From Phaeotremella fagi (lineage: Eukaryota; Basidiomycota; Tremellomycetes; Tremellales; Phaeotremellaceae): a stretch of DNA of 64,000 nt. The stretch lies in assembly GCA_001599715.1 (NCBI GenBank), contig BCHU01000014.1, forward strand, positions 744,001 to 808,000, given 5' to 3'. The notes below the pieces were generated by a model that did no database searches, was not told the origin of the DNA, and saw only the letters and a program-made list of their open reading frames with translations. The position numbers and the translations under genes were made by a program. This document shows positions 25,214 to 39,618 of the stretch, piece after piece. How positions within the stretch are numbered: position 1 is the stretch's first letter; each line of letters starts with the position of its first letter.

Positions 25214-26220
25214 CTACCCAACTAATTCCAAAGCATTAACCCACATCAATCGACTAAACAACAAATACAAAAACCTAAACCAAACCAACTGAGACGCATG
25301 TTCTCTCATCGCCCCAACCCCAACAAAATAACCCCGTAAAGATAAAACACTAACAAACTCCTTCCCATCCCCACCTAAAAAATGTTTGATATACAACCGA
25401 TAAATCGCATAGAAGAAGGAAGTGAATTTAAACATTATACCTGGTGATTTCAGAACGTAGATTTTCGGATTTGGTTTGGAGTTGGATTTGTTTTGAGGGA
25501 GGTAGGGGAGGATGTGGGAGAGGGGGATATGGTTTGGATGATTGGTTATTCCTTTGTTGTCGAATGTTATTATCTGAGAATTGGATTTAATTGAGAATGA
25601 GGGAAGGTGGGGAAAGGGACTTACGATTGAGATTTGATTTTTGGTTAGATGTCGAGAGACTATGTTTGCGATTAGTGCTGGATCCCATTCGTTGGTTGAT
25701 TCCATTCCGTCTTGGAGTAAGCTGCAGACCAGGGTTTTGGGGTTAGAGACTTTCGTTTTATATTTTTTTGGTGAAGCCGTTGGACTTACGGGTGATTCGA
25801 TATGTATATCTTATCTTTTGGGACACCTAATTTGGAGTAACTTTCGAATAGTTCTGTAGATCTTATATCACCTATTCCAGTTGAATTCCCTATGTTCCAT
25901 AAGTACGTACAGTCTAAAGACAACGACAACGATCCAAACTCACCAGACGACAAACAGATAGCCTGAACATCCCAACCGGTCTCCACTAAACTCAAAATAC
26001 TAGGCGCGAAAAACATGACTTCATCATCAGGATGTGCGGTCAATATCAGTGCTGTCCTGTTGGAATCTGCTTGAACGGGTAGGTTGAGATGTATCAAGGT
26101 GTTTTTACTGGATGTTAGGAGGGAGATTAGGGTGATGAGGATGGAGAGGATTAGGAGGGGTTGGAATTTCCTCAGTGGATGGGGGGTTGGGGTCGGGGGT
26201 GGGAGGGTGGGTTTGGTCAT
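25214..26220 (-). CDS. GPI12: N-acetylglucosaminyl-phosphatidylinositol de-N-acetylase (PIG-L/Gpi12)
   Basis: Four exons: 26220-25944, 25889-25790, 25721-25625 and 25573-25214. The enzyme removes the acetyl group from GlcNAc-PI on the cytosolic face of the ER, the second step of GPI synthesis. After MTKPTLPPP a single hydrophobic segment LLILSILITLISLL anchors the protein. Then come the zinc motif TAHPDDEVMFFAPSI, CLSSGNSTGIGDIRSTEL and DNKGITNHPNH, all typical of the PIG-L domain. An in-frame ATG lies 40 codons upstream; 26220 is preferred because the membrane anchor then sits near the N-terminus. The gene is divergent from the Swd2 gene by 162 bp. Confidence 0.9.
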
Positions 26221-26382
26221 CTGGAAGACATTTGTTGAATCTGATGTTGAATGTTGGATGTGAACATTTGAGTTCTTTTGATTTTTGGATGCGAGCCACG
26301 TGGTATTTCTTCGAAGACTTCTGCAACACCACCTTGACATTCAACATTTAACATTTCATATCCTTCTCAACTTATATCATCC

Positions 26383-27930
26383 ATGTCATCCTCCCAACCT
26401 ATAGCTTCAGGCTCAAGGCCAATTGCACTAAACAAACCATCGACTTTATCACTCACCAAAGAGTTGTTGGTTAGTTCATTCTTCTCTGTTTTGTCAAACA
26501 CTCCATGTCTAATCTTGAACTTGAAAGGAAAAATTCAAACCAGCCAAAGTCTTCAATGACGCCGTCGATCTTTCACAGATGGATCCTTCGTTGAATTTAA
26601 ATCGTGCACCTGAAATCACTAGTGTTGCTTTCGACGATACTGGAGAAAGATGTGTTACTGCCGGTGAAGATGATGTGTTTGTTTTGTGGGATGCCAAGAA
26701 GGGGAAGTGAGTTGAACATCTTTTTTATACATATGCCAGTGATCAGTGTTTTGACGAAGATGCACTGTTTAGAAAGATACGACCGCTTTATTCGAAGAAA
26801 TATGGGATCGCTCATGCTAGATTCACCCATCGGTCACAGAATATCATTCATGCTTCGACGAAACTTGATGATCATGCTATCAGGTATCATTCTATGCATG
26901 ATAACAAATATCTATCCTACTTTCGTGGTCATACTGCGAGGTAAGCTTATTGTGAAATCACACCTGCTGGGTGTTTACTAACACGAGCGATAGAGTTCAA
27001 TCACTTCAGATGAACCCTGTTGACGATACTTTTATTTCTGGTGGTGACGATGGGACTGTTCGTTTATGGGATCTGAGAGTTCCTTCATGCCGAGTCAGTT
27101 CATTATTATGGGAAGGTAGAAATATCCACTGACACTCCTTAGGGCCAGCTGAACGATGTTGGTGGATCGACTATCGCTGCTATCGATAGTGAAGGCAACG
27201 TATTCGCTGTTGCTTGTTCAGAAACTCAGACGGTGGCTCTGTACGCAACCCAGATGTTAGATAATGTCAGTGGCTGCTGGGTACTCGAACAGTTGTAGCT
27301 GACTTCTACCCAGGCACCATTCTGTCACGCTCCCCTCATAGACGTCGTCTTACAAGACATAACACAACCCCCACCCAGACCAATCTTCACTTCAATGGCG
27401 TTCTCCAACGACGGTCAATATCTCCTCATAGGAACCTCTTTAGACGCCCACTACATCCTCGACGCTTACACTCTAGTGATCCTGCGAAGATTAGTCGGTC
27501 ACAAAGGCTTCGGACACGATAGATCAGGTATGGATAAAGACCACACGCCGAAACGAGGTATCTCGGGTGAAGAAATTTCATGGTCTAGTGATTCGAAATG
27601 GGTGATTTCGGGTTCGATGGATGGGAAAGTTTATTGTTGGGATTGTTCACCTGAAGTTGGGTTCACTAAATTAGTCGTTAAAGATGTACCGGAACATCAA
27701 CGGTATAATCAACGAGCTCCTACTTTGATGGCTTCGGTTATATTGGGTCATGGACAGGGGAACGTCGCTCCTAGTAGAGCTGTCAGGTTTAATCCTAGAT
27801 ATGCGATGTTGGCTGTTGGAGGGGAAGAGTTGGTGAGTGAATAATGTTTTGTGGTTTACATATACTAACGTGTTTGTAGTCTTTCTGGTTGCCCGATCAA
27901 GGAGATGAAAAGATTCCAGAGGGATGGTAA
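26383..27930 (+). CDS. SWD2: WDR82/Swd2 WD40 protein of COMPASS and the 3'-end processing machinery
   Basis: Seven exons: 26383-26469, 26528-26706, 26773-26940, 26994-27093, 27144-27265, 27314-27832 and 27880-27930; the exon 5 edges may be off by one base. WD repeats are visible: [72 protein letters not shown] and [35 protein letters not shown] and MAFSNDG are also typical. Swd2/WDR82 serves Set1/COMPASS H3K4 methylation and, in yeast, the cleavage-polyadenylation factor. The protein ends [16 protein letters not shown]. Confidence 0.9.
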
Positions 27931-28562
27931 GGGGGGAAGGTGTTGATAAACGGAATCAAATTTTATTTATTTTTCAATCAGTCCAGTAGATTCAGTTTTT
28001 ATACGCGTTTTTATGGGTCAGAATTTTCTTGTCTTTCTCCATATTCTACATACTTTACATTCTGCATTAATCATTCATAACAGTAGTCCAACTCAGTTGA
28101 AGTCAATCTAATCCAAGTGGTAGTGAAGCGTAAGTCTAACTTCGATTGGGAGGATCTGTGGAAGGAAGATAGATGATTTTGATGGCAAAATTTCAATCAA
28201 AAAATGTAGCAGAGCTGACTGTTGTCGTTCTAATCATTCATCTATTACATCTTTGTTGTTCGGATATCTTCATCACCTGTCTTTCGTTATTGATCTCTCG
28301 ATATCATATTCGGACAACAGGTTAAACCTTGCTTTAGCATCACTTCAACAAATTTATATCGGCAATCCCTACACTATATTATCAGTTTAATCTCGTATAA
28401 ATCACGCCTAGTTCTCGCCTTCCAAAGGATTAGTCGTAAGTCTTGTCTGGATGATATGGATTCTCCATCTAGAACGATTGAAAAGGGTCAATACTGAAGT
28501 CTCCTTTCTCTTATCAAATCTATTTCTATCATTTGATCCTATTGGAATTGTCGTAACAGAAT
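27931..28562. other. Intergenic region upstream of CTP synthase
   Basis: AT-rich, with no conserved coding frame. Probably the 3' region of SWD2 and promoter or 5' UTR of the CTP synthase gene. Confidence 0.4.
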
Positions 28563-31003
<2,441 letters not shown>

Positions 31004-31311
31004 TTGGAGTTGGGGTTTTTGGTATTGGTTTAGCTTGAGCGTGATCTCTTTTTAGATGCAGTTTATCTTTGTTACCTCGTTCATGTTGTTCTTTACAACT
31101 TCTAGATTGAAAGGGGCAGTGAAGGATATATAATATTGAAATACATAAAGCACAATGTGAAAAAAACGAAACGACGAAAGAATTGAATTCTCAACTATCT
31201 GATCTATCACCACATGAAAAAGGGGAATAGGAAGACGAAAGGAATTGATGAACAGAATCGTTCGAATTTTAACTGCGCGTGAACGTCTCTACCTCTACAC
31301 ACATAACGATT
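31004..31311. other. Convergent intergenic region
   Basis: 3' regions of the CTP synthase and SUMO genes. Nothing else seen. Confidence 0.4.
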
Positions 31312-31980
31312 CTATCTTCCACCGACCTCTGTATATTCCCGTATTCATCAGCACAGACACGAGGGATGAAATGGTGTATACGTACGTTCGAGTAAAACTT
31401 CAATCGCGTCACCTTCTTCTAAACCGAGATCATTGGCTGTTTCCTCATCTCCAATACGGTTTCCATCGAACAATAGACTTAATAGCGTTATCGTCAGCTT
31501 TCGGTTGATTTAGGTGATTGGGTGGCAAAAAATGCTTACCGAATGGCGTTGACATCAGCTCCTACTCTATCGGCGTAGGCGTTCTGTTTGGTGTCAGTGG
31601 ATGTTTTTCAATGTAAGAATTCCAGATCATAGTCAGTTGAAGGGTAACAGACACCAACTCCGACTTCGAAGTTGAATATGTAAAAATTGATAAGACTTGA
31701 TGCCTCGACTCACTTTTAGTTTATTCAATTTCGTGGTTTTCTTGATCTTGAAGAAAACTTCGTTACCATCAGTTGAGGTTATTTTGATGTTAAGCGTGTT
31801 GGAATCTACGTTTTGCCTATGGTTAGCATTGAGTCGAAAAGAATCATACCGGCTAGTGAAATCAAGACGGATTGATAGTCTGGGATGGATGATACTATAG
31901 ACGGTCTCCTACTTACCAGCTTCTGGTTTTGGTTTAGCTTCAGCTGGTGGATTGGCTGGTGGTGATCCTGCGTCTGACAT
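31312..31980 (-). CDS. SMT3: SUMO (Smt3) ubiquitin-like modifier precursor
   Basis: Five exons: 31980-31917, 31805-31714, 31583-31540, 31477-31386 and 31328-31312. The joined protein starts MSDAGSPPANPPAEAKPK. The ubiquitin fold follows: LNIKITSTDGNEVFFKIKKT, NAYADRVGADVNAIRLLFDG, NRIGDEETANDLGLEEGD, then AIEVLLEQVGGR. The di-glycine is followed by one Arg, so a Ulp1-type protease must expose the GG before activation by Aos1-Uba2. The terminal coding exon is only 17 nt. Acceptor ACGTAG|AT for exon 2 was chosen because the earlier AG breaks the frame. Confidence 0.93.
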
Positions 31981-32804
31981 TTTGGGTGTTGGGTGTTTGA
32001 GTTTGGTACGGTTCGAAAGAGCTCTTTTTGGGTTATTTGGTTGTGCTTTCTACTTGGATTTGAGTCGTGAGTGAGAGTTGGAAATGATAGATGACTTGGA
32101 TGATAAATGTTGGATGTTGATGATGTTAAATGTTAATGATGAGATCGTTGGAGGGGGGTGGTGATTCAACTTCACTACCAAGTTATATCACCGATATCTC
32201 CGGACTGTGGCAATTAATGTTTGTTTACTTCTAGGTGTAGTTGGATGGTCGCAACAGACTATAAGGAGGAGGAGGATGCATAGGGGATGGATGGTGAGAA
32301 GATTCATAGACGCATGCATGGTTCATGCTCACTGCCATCTGTCAGAACATAGAATATATCTATCAATCGTAGTAGCCAGTGGTAGGAAGGGGTTATGTCC
32401 AAACCGGTATGTAAGGGTCAAAGAACGCGTGTCAAATAACGAGCCCTTGTGGGTGTGATTGCTTGATTGTTGTCAGTTACTACTATTCTTTAACTTTACT
32501 TTCCATATATTATCTTATTTCTGGGTGTTCATTCTTACATCCACATACATACACATATCCTATCATCACCATAAACATCCCACATCTATCCTACTCCAAT
32601 ACACACACTCTGCACTACATCTGCATACCTCACCAACAAAACCCTTCTCATCGTCATCGGACCATTCTTCGTCATCGCTAAAGTCAACATTCATCATCCT
32701 AGTCCAAAGAACATTGAGGAAACCTCAAGAGTAGTCTAGTATCAATCTATCAACAAAAATACCTTAGTTATAACACTAAAACCTCCCTATTCAACATCTT
32801 CTAG
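31981..32804. other. Divergent intergenic region, SUMO and DDT/PHD genes
   Basis: Two promoters plus CA- and TC-rich 5' UTR stretches. No gene recognised. Confidence 0.4.
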
Positions 32805-35800
32805 ATGCCTAGAAAAGCTCCGCTTCCAGCTCTCGTAGCACCAACAGACACTTTATTACCACCTCCACCACCTTCACCCATTGTCCAGACCCTACGGAAA
32901 GATTGGAGATGGGCCGCGATATCTCAATTCCTATGGACGTTCTCTGATGCCTTTGGATTATTGGATTGGGATATAGAAGTGAGTTTTTTCTATTCACTTC
33001 CTTCATTCCTCCTCTTCATTCTCTTGTCGTTGAACATCAAAATATCGATTATGGGTGCCACTACCATATGCCACATCTTTATTCTTCTATTTACACCTTA
33101 TCATCATCATCTCCAAGATTGGATCACTCTTATGAAAGAAAAAATGTCATGATTTACTGATAATATTCGCCACTAGGATTTGGAAGATGATTTGGATAAC
33201 ACGGAAACTAGGTTGTTACCTGATATCATCGCTAAATTACTCTACGCTTTAACGTATAACAGGCAGATCAAGTGAGTTTCAATTTGGGTAATCTTCTTTC
33301 AGAATAGAGGGGAGAAATCTAGAAGATTCAGGGTGTTTGATAATGTAAGATCTGAGCTGACTGTGGTTTAGTCGAAGTAACGCTGTTGAACATCTTCGTA
33401 AACAGTACGAGAAACGATTGCCTAAAGCCAACATGCTAGGAACGGAGGATGAACCTATACAATGGGAAACGTTAGGATTATCTACTAAGGTAGGCGTGAT
33501 CTTGGGATCTCGTGTGTATCTTGGGAAAACTAAAACCCCTCAACAGGTTCAGGCGTTACATCAACTATGCGAATGGCAGTTGGCAGATCCAGCCCGATTC
33601 AGAGCGCTATTAAAAACTGAAGAGGAGGCTGTGTCATGGGTATGTAGTGGTGCTCGTCGACAAGAGTTTAAATTGACTGACTCCAATTTTAGAGGATAGA
33701 TCCTATCGGTTGGGATAAATCTGGAAACACTTTTTTCTTGTTTGACGGTATGCCGCTCTGGTTTCACATCCATTCTCTCGGTCTGACAATCTTTTCTTAG
33801 ACAACCGATTATGGATTCAAAGATTACCTCCTCCACCTCCAGCTCCACCAAGACCGCTAAAGAAATCCTCCCAAAAAGCTAAAAGAGCACTTAAACGATC
33901 TAGACCTGAAGTCGATTCGAATTCCGATCCAACACCCAAAAGAACGAATAAGAAGCGTGTGATCTCTCCAGAACTAACACCACTCCCACCCAGCGATACC
34001 GAAGAAGAAGTTAAGGAGGAATCGATAATTCTCAGTGGACCTAGACGTAGAACTCAGGTCTCATTCTATGGAAATGTCACACCAACTGCCCAAGCTCTAT
34101 CTCGATCTGGAACCCTTCGAAATCAAACTTCAACTTCAGACAGTCAATCTAGAAGCACGAGAAACACTCGATCATCTGGACCGATCCATGAACCAACTCC
34201 AACGTCCCGGTCCACCCGCAACGACAAAGAAACAGAAACTCCTTCGAAATCATCAAATAAACGAAGCACACCAGTCGAAACTCCACCTTTACCTCGTGGT
34301 ACAAGAGTGAGTCGCCGATTAAGAAACGTCGAAGACGAATGGCAACAAGTTCCTGATGATTGGTTGTCTCCCGAGACTTCCGCTGACAAGGGGAAAGGGA
34401 AAGGCAAAGTGAAAGTTGAGAATGATGTTGGGGATGATGATGAATCTGAATTGAGTGAATTGACGGATGAAGAAGAACATGAAAAAGTGCTGAGATTGCG
34501 GGGAGGGGCTGGTGAAGATGAGGAGGAATTGACTCCTGCACCGGAAACGGGTGCAGGTGTCAAAGAAGATTTGAATGGGGATGCGGAGGATGTTGTCATG
34601 GAAGATACTACTATTACTACCAAAGAGGAGGAAGAGGTGAATCCACCCGTTGAAGTAAGTAACAACATATAGCTTGAGCGGGTATTGACTTGCTTCCAGG
34701 TTGTTGAGGATGAAATAACCAAGAACGTTGAAACTAACATCGATCCGGCTGAAGACAAAGCAGAAGATAAAGATGTGAAATTGCTCAATGGGTCTCATGA
34801 AGCTCCAGACGAAGGTATCAAACAGGCAGTAGAAAATCAACCAGAGATCGAAGATCCTGAGGAGGCAGAAGACGAGACTGACGAAGTGAAACTTGCCGTA
34901 AAAGAAGCTGCCAATCTACCTGAAGGTTTCGTCGAGTGGGAAACGGTATGTCTCATTTCTAGATTGGTATGATCACAGCTAATAGAGACTTTGTTAGGTA
35001 TGCGTGACGTTGTATGATTGGCGTACTTGGCCTGAACAATTTGCTAAATCTACTCATCCCGATGAGAAAGCTTTATATCGTTTGTTGGTTGATCATATCC
35101 GACCGCCTGTCCTTGAGGTTTTAGTTGTGAGTGCCGTCAAAAATTTCTGAGGTTTGTTGTCTAGTTCTGACCATAGTTTCAGGCCAAGGAACAAGAACGT
35201 CTAAAACAAGAGGCAGTTAATAATCGAAAGCGATCCTCTCGAATCGCAGTGAAAGAACTAGCGAAAGAAGAACTGCTACGTCAACAAAAAGCGCAACACG
35301 ACATGGAAGAACGTATGGAAAACAGTCGAAAAGAAGAAGCCCGTCAAAAACGTGAAATAGCAGAGAACGAGGCGAAAGAAAAAGCACGTGAAGATAGATT
35401 GAAAGAGAGGGAGAACAGATTGGCTGCTAGGGAAGAAGCTATTTTCAAGAAAATCGAGGACGAGCAGAAAGCTAAGGAGAAGGCTGAAAGGGATAGAGAG
35501 TTACGAGCTAGACGGAGATTGGAAGGTGGTGGTTCTCATGACGATGAGGATGGTTTACGGATTCCTGGTTCTGGTTCTGGACCGTCTTCGGAAACTCCGA
35601 AGGAAAGTTGGGAATTGAATTGTGAAGTTTGTAAAATAACTGGCTGGAATTTGGTATGTCCCATTTTAGACTAATCATTCTTCAGTAACAGAATTACTAA
35701 TTAAACATTTTTACAGGATGACGACTCTGATGTAGTCGTTTGTGAGGAATGTAATCGATGGCAACACGTTGAATGTCATGATAGGAAGGATAGGAGTGAG

Positions 35801-36885
35801 GGTAAACCTCCTAGGAATTGGGATAAAGTCGACTTCAAGGTGGGTTTAATTTTATTTCACAATTAATCAAATACTGGAATAAGAGATGCTAACAACGATT
35901 TTAGTGTAAGGAATGTAGGCGACGTGCTGCTCGTGAAAGGGGAAATGGTGTTGGTTCACATTCACCAAAGATTATTTTACACGCTGGTTCTAACGGACAT
36001 CCTGATCAATTGAAATCGGTAAATGGACAGATCCATTCGGTTGGACCTTCGCAACCGCAGCATGTTCAACCGCAGCAGCAACCTCGAATGATCTCAACTG
36101 TTCCACCTCCAAGCCACGGTCGACAACTGCCTACAGGTCAACCTTATCCTAATCAACCTTATCCTCAACAGCAGTATCGACCACTACCCCATCCGAATGG
36201 TCAGGATTACCCTCGTCCTCATCCTCACCCTCAGCCTCATTCTCGACCGACTGGTGTTGTTCCACCTCTTGCTCAGAATCAAGTTCCTCATCAACCTTCT
36301 CACCCTCCGCAACATCGTCCCGCTCAGCCTCAACAACAACATCCATCGCAACTTCACTACTCGTCTGGTCATCCCCAATCTCATCCTCATCATCAGTTGC
36401 AGCCTCATCCTCAGTCGCAGCCTCACCCTAATCCTCATCCTGCTCAGCAGTCTCGTCAATATCCACCTAATCAAGTGCCTCCTCCTCATCAACCGTACCC
36501 ACCTCAACCTCCTTATCAACAGCAACGACCACCCTCCCAGCCTCCACAACAACGATACCCACCCCAACCATATTCCCCTTACAACCCACCTCCAATGCAT
36601 GCTATCCCCCATAACCCAAATCACCCATTCGGACCTGGTGCAACGTTCCAAAGAGCTCCTCAACCTCAAGCTCAACACTCTAGACCTACAAATGGTCATC
36701 CACATCCTCACCCACCGGCACCTCCACAATCCCATTCCCAAGCCCAACCCCATCCTCATCCTAACCAAATTCATCTACCTCCAATAGGATCACTTCCTCA
36801 TCAAAGACCTCCTGGAGCTATTCCGACTCCACCGATTACTTTACCTCCTATTCAACCTGGTTATCCTGGGTTCAAGGGAATTTAG
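32805..36885 (+). CDS. DDT/WHIM-like and PHD-finger chromatin protein with Pro/Gln/His-rich tail
   Basis: Eleven exons: 32805-32978, 33177-33271, 33372-33489, 33547-33639, 33693-33747, 33801-34654, 34700-34945, 34998-35126, 35183-35653, 35717-35839 and 35905-36885. The N-terminal helical block WRWAAISQFLWTFSDAF and LLPDIIAKLLYALTYNRQI resembles a DDT domain. LHQLCEWQLADPARFRALL and IDPIGWDKSGNTFFLFDDNR resemble WHIM motifs of ISWI-partner proteins. An acidic, Ser-rich region and a long charged helix (KELAKEELLRQQKAQHDMEE) follow. The PHD finger CEVCKITGWN, CEECNRWQHVEC, CKECRR has the C4HC3 spacing and a Trp of the reader cage. The last 290 residues are Pro/Gln/His low complexity. Likely a chromatin-remodelling subunit that reads histone H3. 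Confidence 0.8.
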
Positions 36886-37115
36886 GTGCATTGAGTGTAT
36901 GTTTGGCATTTGTTGCGATACGGAGTTTAGGAGGCTGTTACAGGGGTTTTCAGAGTTAAATAATTTACTTTACAGATGCATATAATTTCAGATGTATTGT
37001 GGGGTCGCAAACTATTCTTCTGCATACACCTTACAAACCATACTCGTTCTCTACCTATCGATGACATCATCAAAACCATTTCGAAGACACCAAAACTCCT
37101 TCCATTTCCCCACTA

Positions 37116-37707
37116 TTATGATTCTCCGCTCTTGCCTCCTTTTTCCTCGAAAGTGAATGTAGGGATTACATTAACAATTTTGGTGGGGACGATTTGACCC
37201 TCTGGCCAATTAAAGGAGATTTTACTAACAGAGCCTTGAAGTTGAACATCGACCGAGGAGAGATGATATCGACTCCTTTCCTCGAATAATTTCTCGATTG
37301 CAGTATCTTCAAAGAATACAGGAAACTTCAACATTTCACCAAGAATGTTAAAGCTCTGATACAACGGTGGCACGACCAAAGAGAAAGATCCCATCGAAGC
37401 CAATTTCAGCATCTCCTCTGGAAGCTTCCCACTTGGTATACCCTACCTGTGTTTGTTTGGCGGATTCGATTTGATCTGAAGTGATTGAACGTAAACGTTC
37501 AATCGTTTCTTCACTCAATTGATATTGAACTTTGTACGGATCCCAGAATTGCTCTCTGGCAAAAGTCTCGACTTTCACATTGTATATACCTTCGAGACCG
37601 ACTGATGAACCAGTTGTTCTCTTGTATTTCAGAGTTATTTTTTTGTCGTAGCTTTTGATTTTCCATTCTCTCCAATTGTACGTCTGACCTGAAACAGAGT
37701 CTGACGT
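37116..37707 (-). pseudogene. Orphan gene copy B1, start codon lost and frameshifted
   Basis: This matches the intact copy B2 at 38391-38996. The intact gene begins ATGTCAGAT; here the aligned position reads ACGTCAGAC (ACG at 37707-37705), and there is no other ATG in frame before conserved sequence. The frame then reads TYNWREWKIKSYDKKITLKY, DPYKVQYQLSEETIERL, and shifts near position 37410 between TKW and the aligned KLPEEMLKLASMGSFSLV. It ends at TGA/TAG 37116 after IVNVIPTFTFEEKG, parallel to B2. Two independent lesions make a pseudogene likely. ACG initiation plus a tiny intron is a weaker alternative. Confidence 0.7.
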
Positions 37708-38390
37708 GGTTCTTTGCGTATGTATTTCCAGTGTTGCGTATTATTCAGTATGGATTGGTTTTGTTTGTTTGAAGCGCTGAAGTTGATGTAAGAAATATCA
37801 GAAGTGGGGAAGAAGAATTCGTTTCTTCATGTGTACTACACTCATACAAGACGTATTTTCTTGCCTTCTTTGGAAGTCATGAGAACGGCTTCGAGCTGAA
37901 ATTCGCATAGAAAGGAGATTGCCTGACGTTCTATCTAAAGAGACTTATTTTTTATGGCCTTTCACAGCAACTACTCTGCAGGTGGCAAGGCATAGTGCCG
38001 CTTCCTTCTTAAGCCTTCGGTAGTTTGCTCATTGCGACGTGGATTGTTGAATTTAATTAATGCTTCAGTGATTGAGATCAAAGGTCGCTTTGCGAGTATC
38101 GTATGAGCTCAGTTGATGATACTAGATGATCCTGGATTGATTGTCCCTGATCAGTGCTTGGTGCATATGAATCTCTGCAAGAGATTTTCTTGAATGAGTC
38201 AGATAACAACTATGGTGATCTACTGCAAATGCTGACATGAAGAATATACTTTGAAGGGTTAAACAAACACTTTCATAAAACTCTGTACTCGTACTGGGCT
38301 AAATATTTACGAATAAAACTTCCTTTCTCCATTTCCATTTCTGTGTATCAATAACTCTCCACCCCCTTTCATCATTTACTGCCTGAGCCT
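37708..38390. other. Intergenic region between orphan copies B1 and B2
   Basis: The part near 37780-37860 (AAATATCAGAAGTGGGGAAG) resembles the region upstream of B2 near 39055-39090 (AAATATTGAAAGTGGGGAAG), so the duplicated unit includes promoter DNA. Confidence 0.55.
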
Positions 38391-38996
38391 CTAATTCCCT
38401 TCGTCGTCACCCTTTGATTTGGCTTCAAAGGTGAAAGTAGGGATGATATCCTCTATAACGATGAAGACGCCATTGGTGGTGGGATAAGGGTGCATTTTAC
38501 TGACGGATTGTTGTAGTTGAACTTTGACGGATGAGAATTGATAATCGTTCTTCTCTTGGAAGATGTGCTTGATTTCTTCGTCTTCAAGATCACTAGGAAG
38601 ATTAAGGATATCACCAAGAGAATGAGGTTTGTTTGGGACCAGAGAGAATGATCCCAAGGAACCTAGCTGTATCAATTCCAATGGAACTGGCCATTCTGTT
38701 CTTGCTGTTGCATCTTCAAACATATCTCTAAAATGTTCAATCTCGACCGAGGGCATTAAATCACGCGTTTTAAGTGATTTGATTATATCCTCACTCAAAG
38801 AGTATCTAACCTCGGAAGGATCCCATAATTTTTCCCAACTGTAAGTGATAACCATGCCTTTAAGATCATCTAGTTGACCAACGAAACTTAATTCTGAATC
38901 CCGTTTTCTTGTATATTTCAGAGTAAAACTTGTTGCGTATACTTTGATCTCCCAATCGTTCCAATTATATGTCTTACTTGTATTTAAATCTGACAT
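38391..38996 (-). CDS. Orphan protein, tandem copy B2 (intact)
   Basis: Single exon, 201 residues, starting MSDLNTSKTYNWNDWEIKVY. The protein alternates short hydrophobic and charged stretches, likely beta-rich: SFTLKYTRKRDSELSFVG, then WDPSEVRYSLSEDIIKSL, LGSLGSFSLVPNKPHSLG and IEDIIPTFTFEAK. There is no signal peptide, membrane segment or catalytic motif, and no family is recognised. It lies next to its broken relative B1. It probably belongs to a fast-evolving, lineage-specific family. Confidence 0.6.
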   Translation of the reverse strand: MSDLNTSKTYNWNDWEIKVYATSFTLKYTRKRDSELSFVGQLDDLKGMVITYSWEKLWDPSEVRYSLSEDIIKSLKTRDLMPSVEIEHFRDMFEDATARTEWPVPLELIQLGSLGSFSLVPNKPHSLGDILNLPSDLEDEEIKHIFQEKNDYQFSSVKVQLQQSVSKMHPYPTTNGVFIVIEDIIPTFTFEAKSKGDDEGN

Positions 38997-39618
38997 TATG
39001 TTGAGTGTTAAAGGTTTGTTATTGTTTCGTAAGAAATACGAAGCGGTTGCTGGAAATATTGAAAGTGGGGAAGAAAATTGATTTCCTATTGGGACATAAT
39101 CTTGTACAGCAAAAGGGGGGGGGGGGGGTCTTCCTTAGAAGTCTTGGATAACGGGAAGATAAAGGAGGGTCTATGACGTGGATGATTTTTAATACTGCAT
39201 GCCCTGTCATAGTAGCAGTCTCACCAGGAAAGAAGGCGTAAAGCAACTTCCTACTGAACCTCACTCAAGTGAGTGCAGTCTGTCCTCGGTGGTTCGAAAT
39301 GTTATTGGATTTCAAGATTTAAAATCATGATGAACAATCCATACCTATCCATTTCCCCTGCAGAGCTCTCCAAATATTGGTAAGGGAACACGAGTTGAGT
39401 ACGAGTAAGGTATTAGTATTTCCTGGATATCACAAGAAAGGACACGAGCGATTTGCCACAAACATTTGCCACCCGACGAAATCAATCAAATAAATATATG
39501 GTGATATCAGTTGGTACGGATTACAGATCTCCATTCTTCATCCTTCTATTCATCAACAACTCCCTCAAATACTCTTACCACAACATCAGAGAATTGAGGT
39601 AAAGTACTCCAGGACAGG
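38997..39618. other. Divergent intergenic region with a G14 tract
   Basis: A run of 14 G lies at 39115-39128, about 120 bp upstream of copy B2. The right part is the promoter side of the NTF2-like gene. No coding frame is supported. Confidence 0.5.

Noticed and set aside
32459..32734. Ser/His/Thr-rich ORFs before the DDT/PHD gene
   Set aside because: CA- and TC-rich 5' UTR; no conserved start and no joining splice sites.
34144..34840. Long minus-strand ORFs opposite the DDT/PHD gene
   Set aside because: They mirror the Glu/Asp/Ser-rich exon; the Ser/Phe composition is that of an antisense shadow.
36184..36787. 196-codon ORFs on both strands over the Pro/Gln/His exon
   Set aside because: Products of the repetitive codons of the real exon read in other frames.
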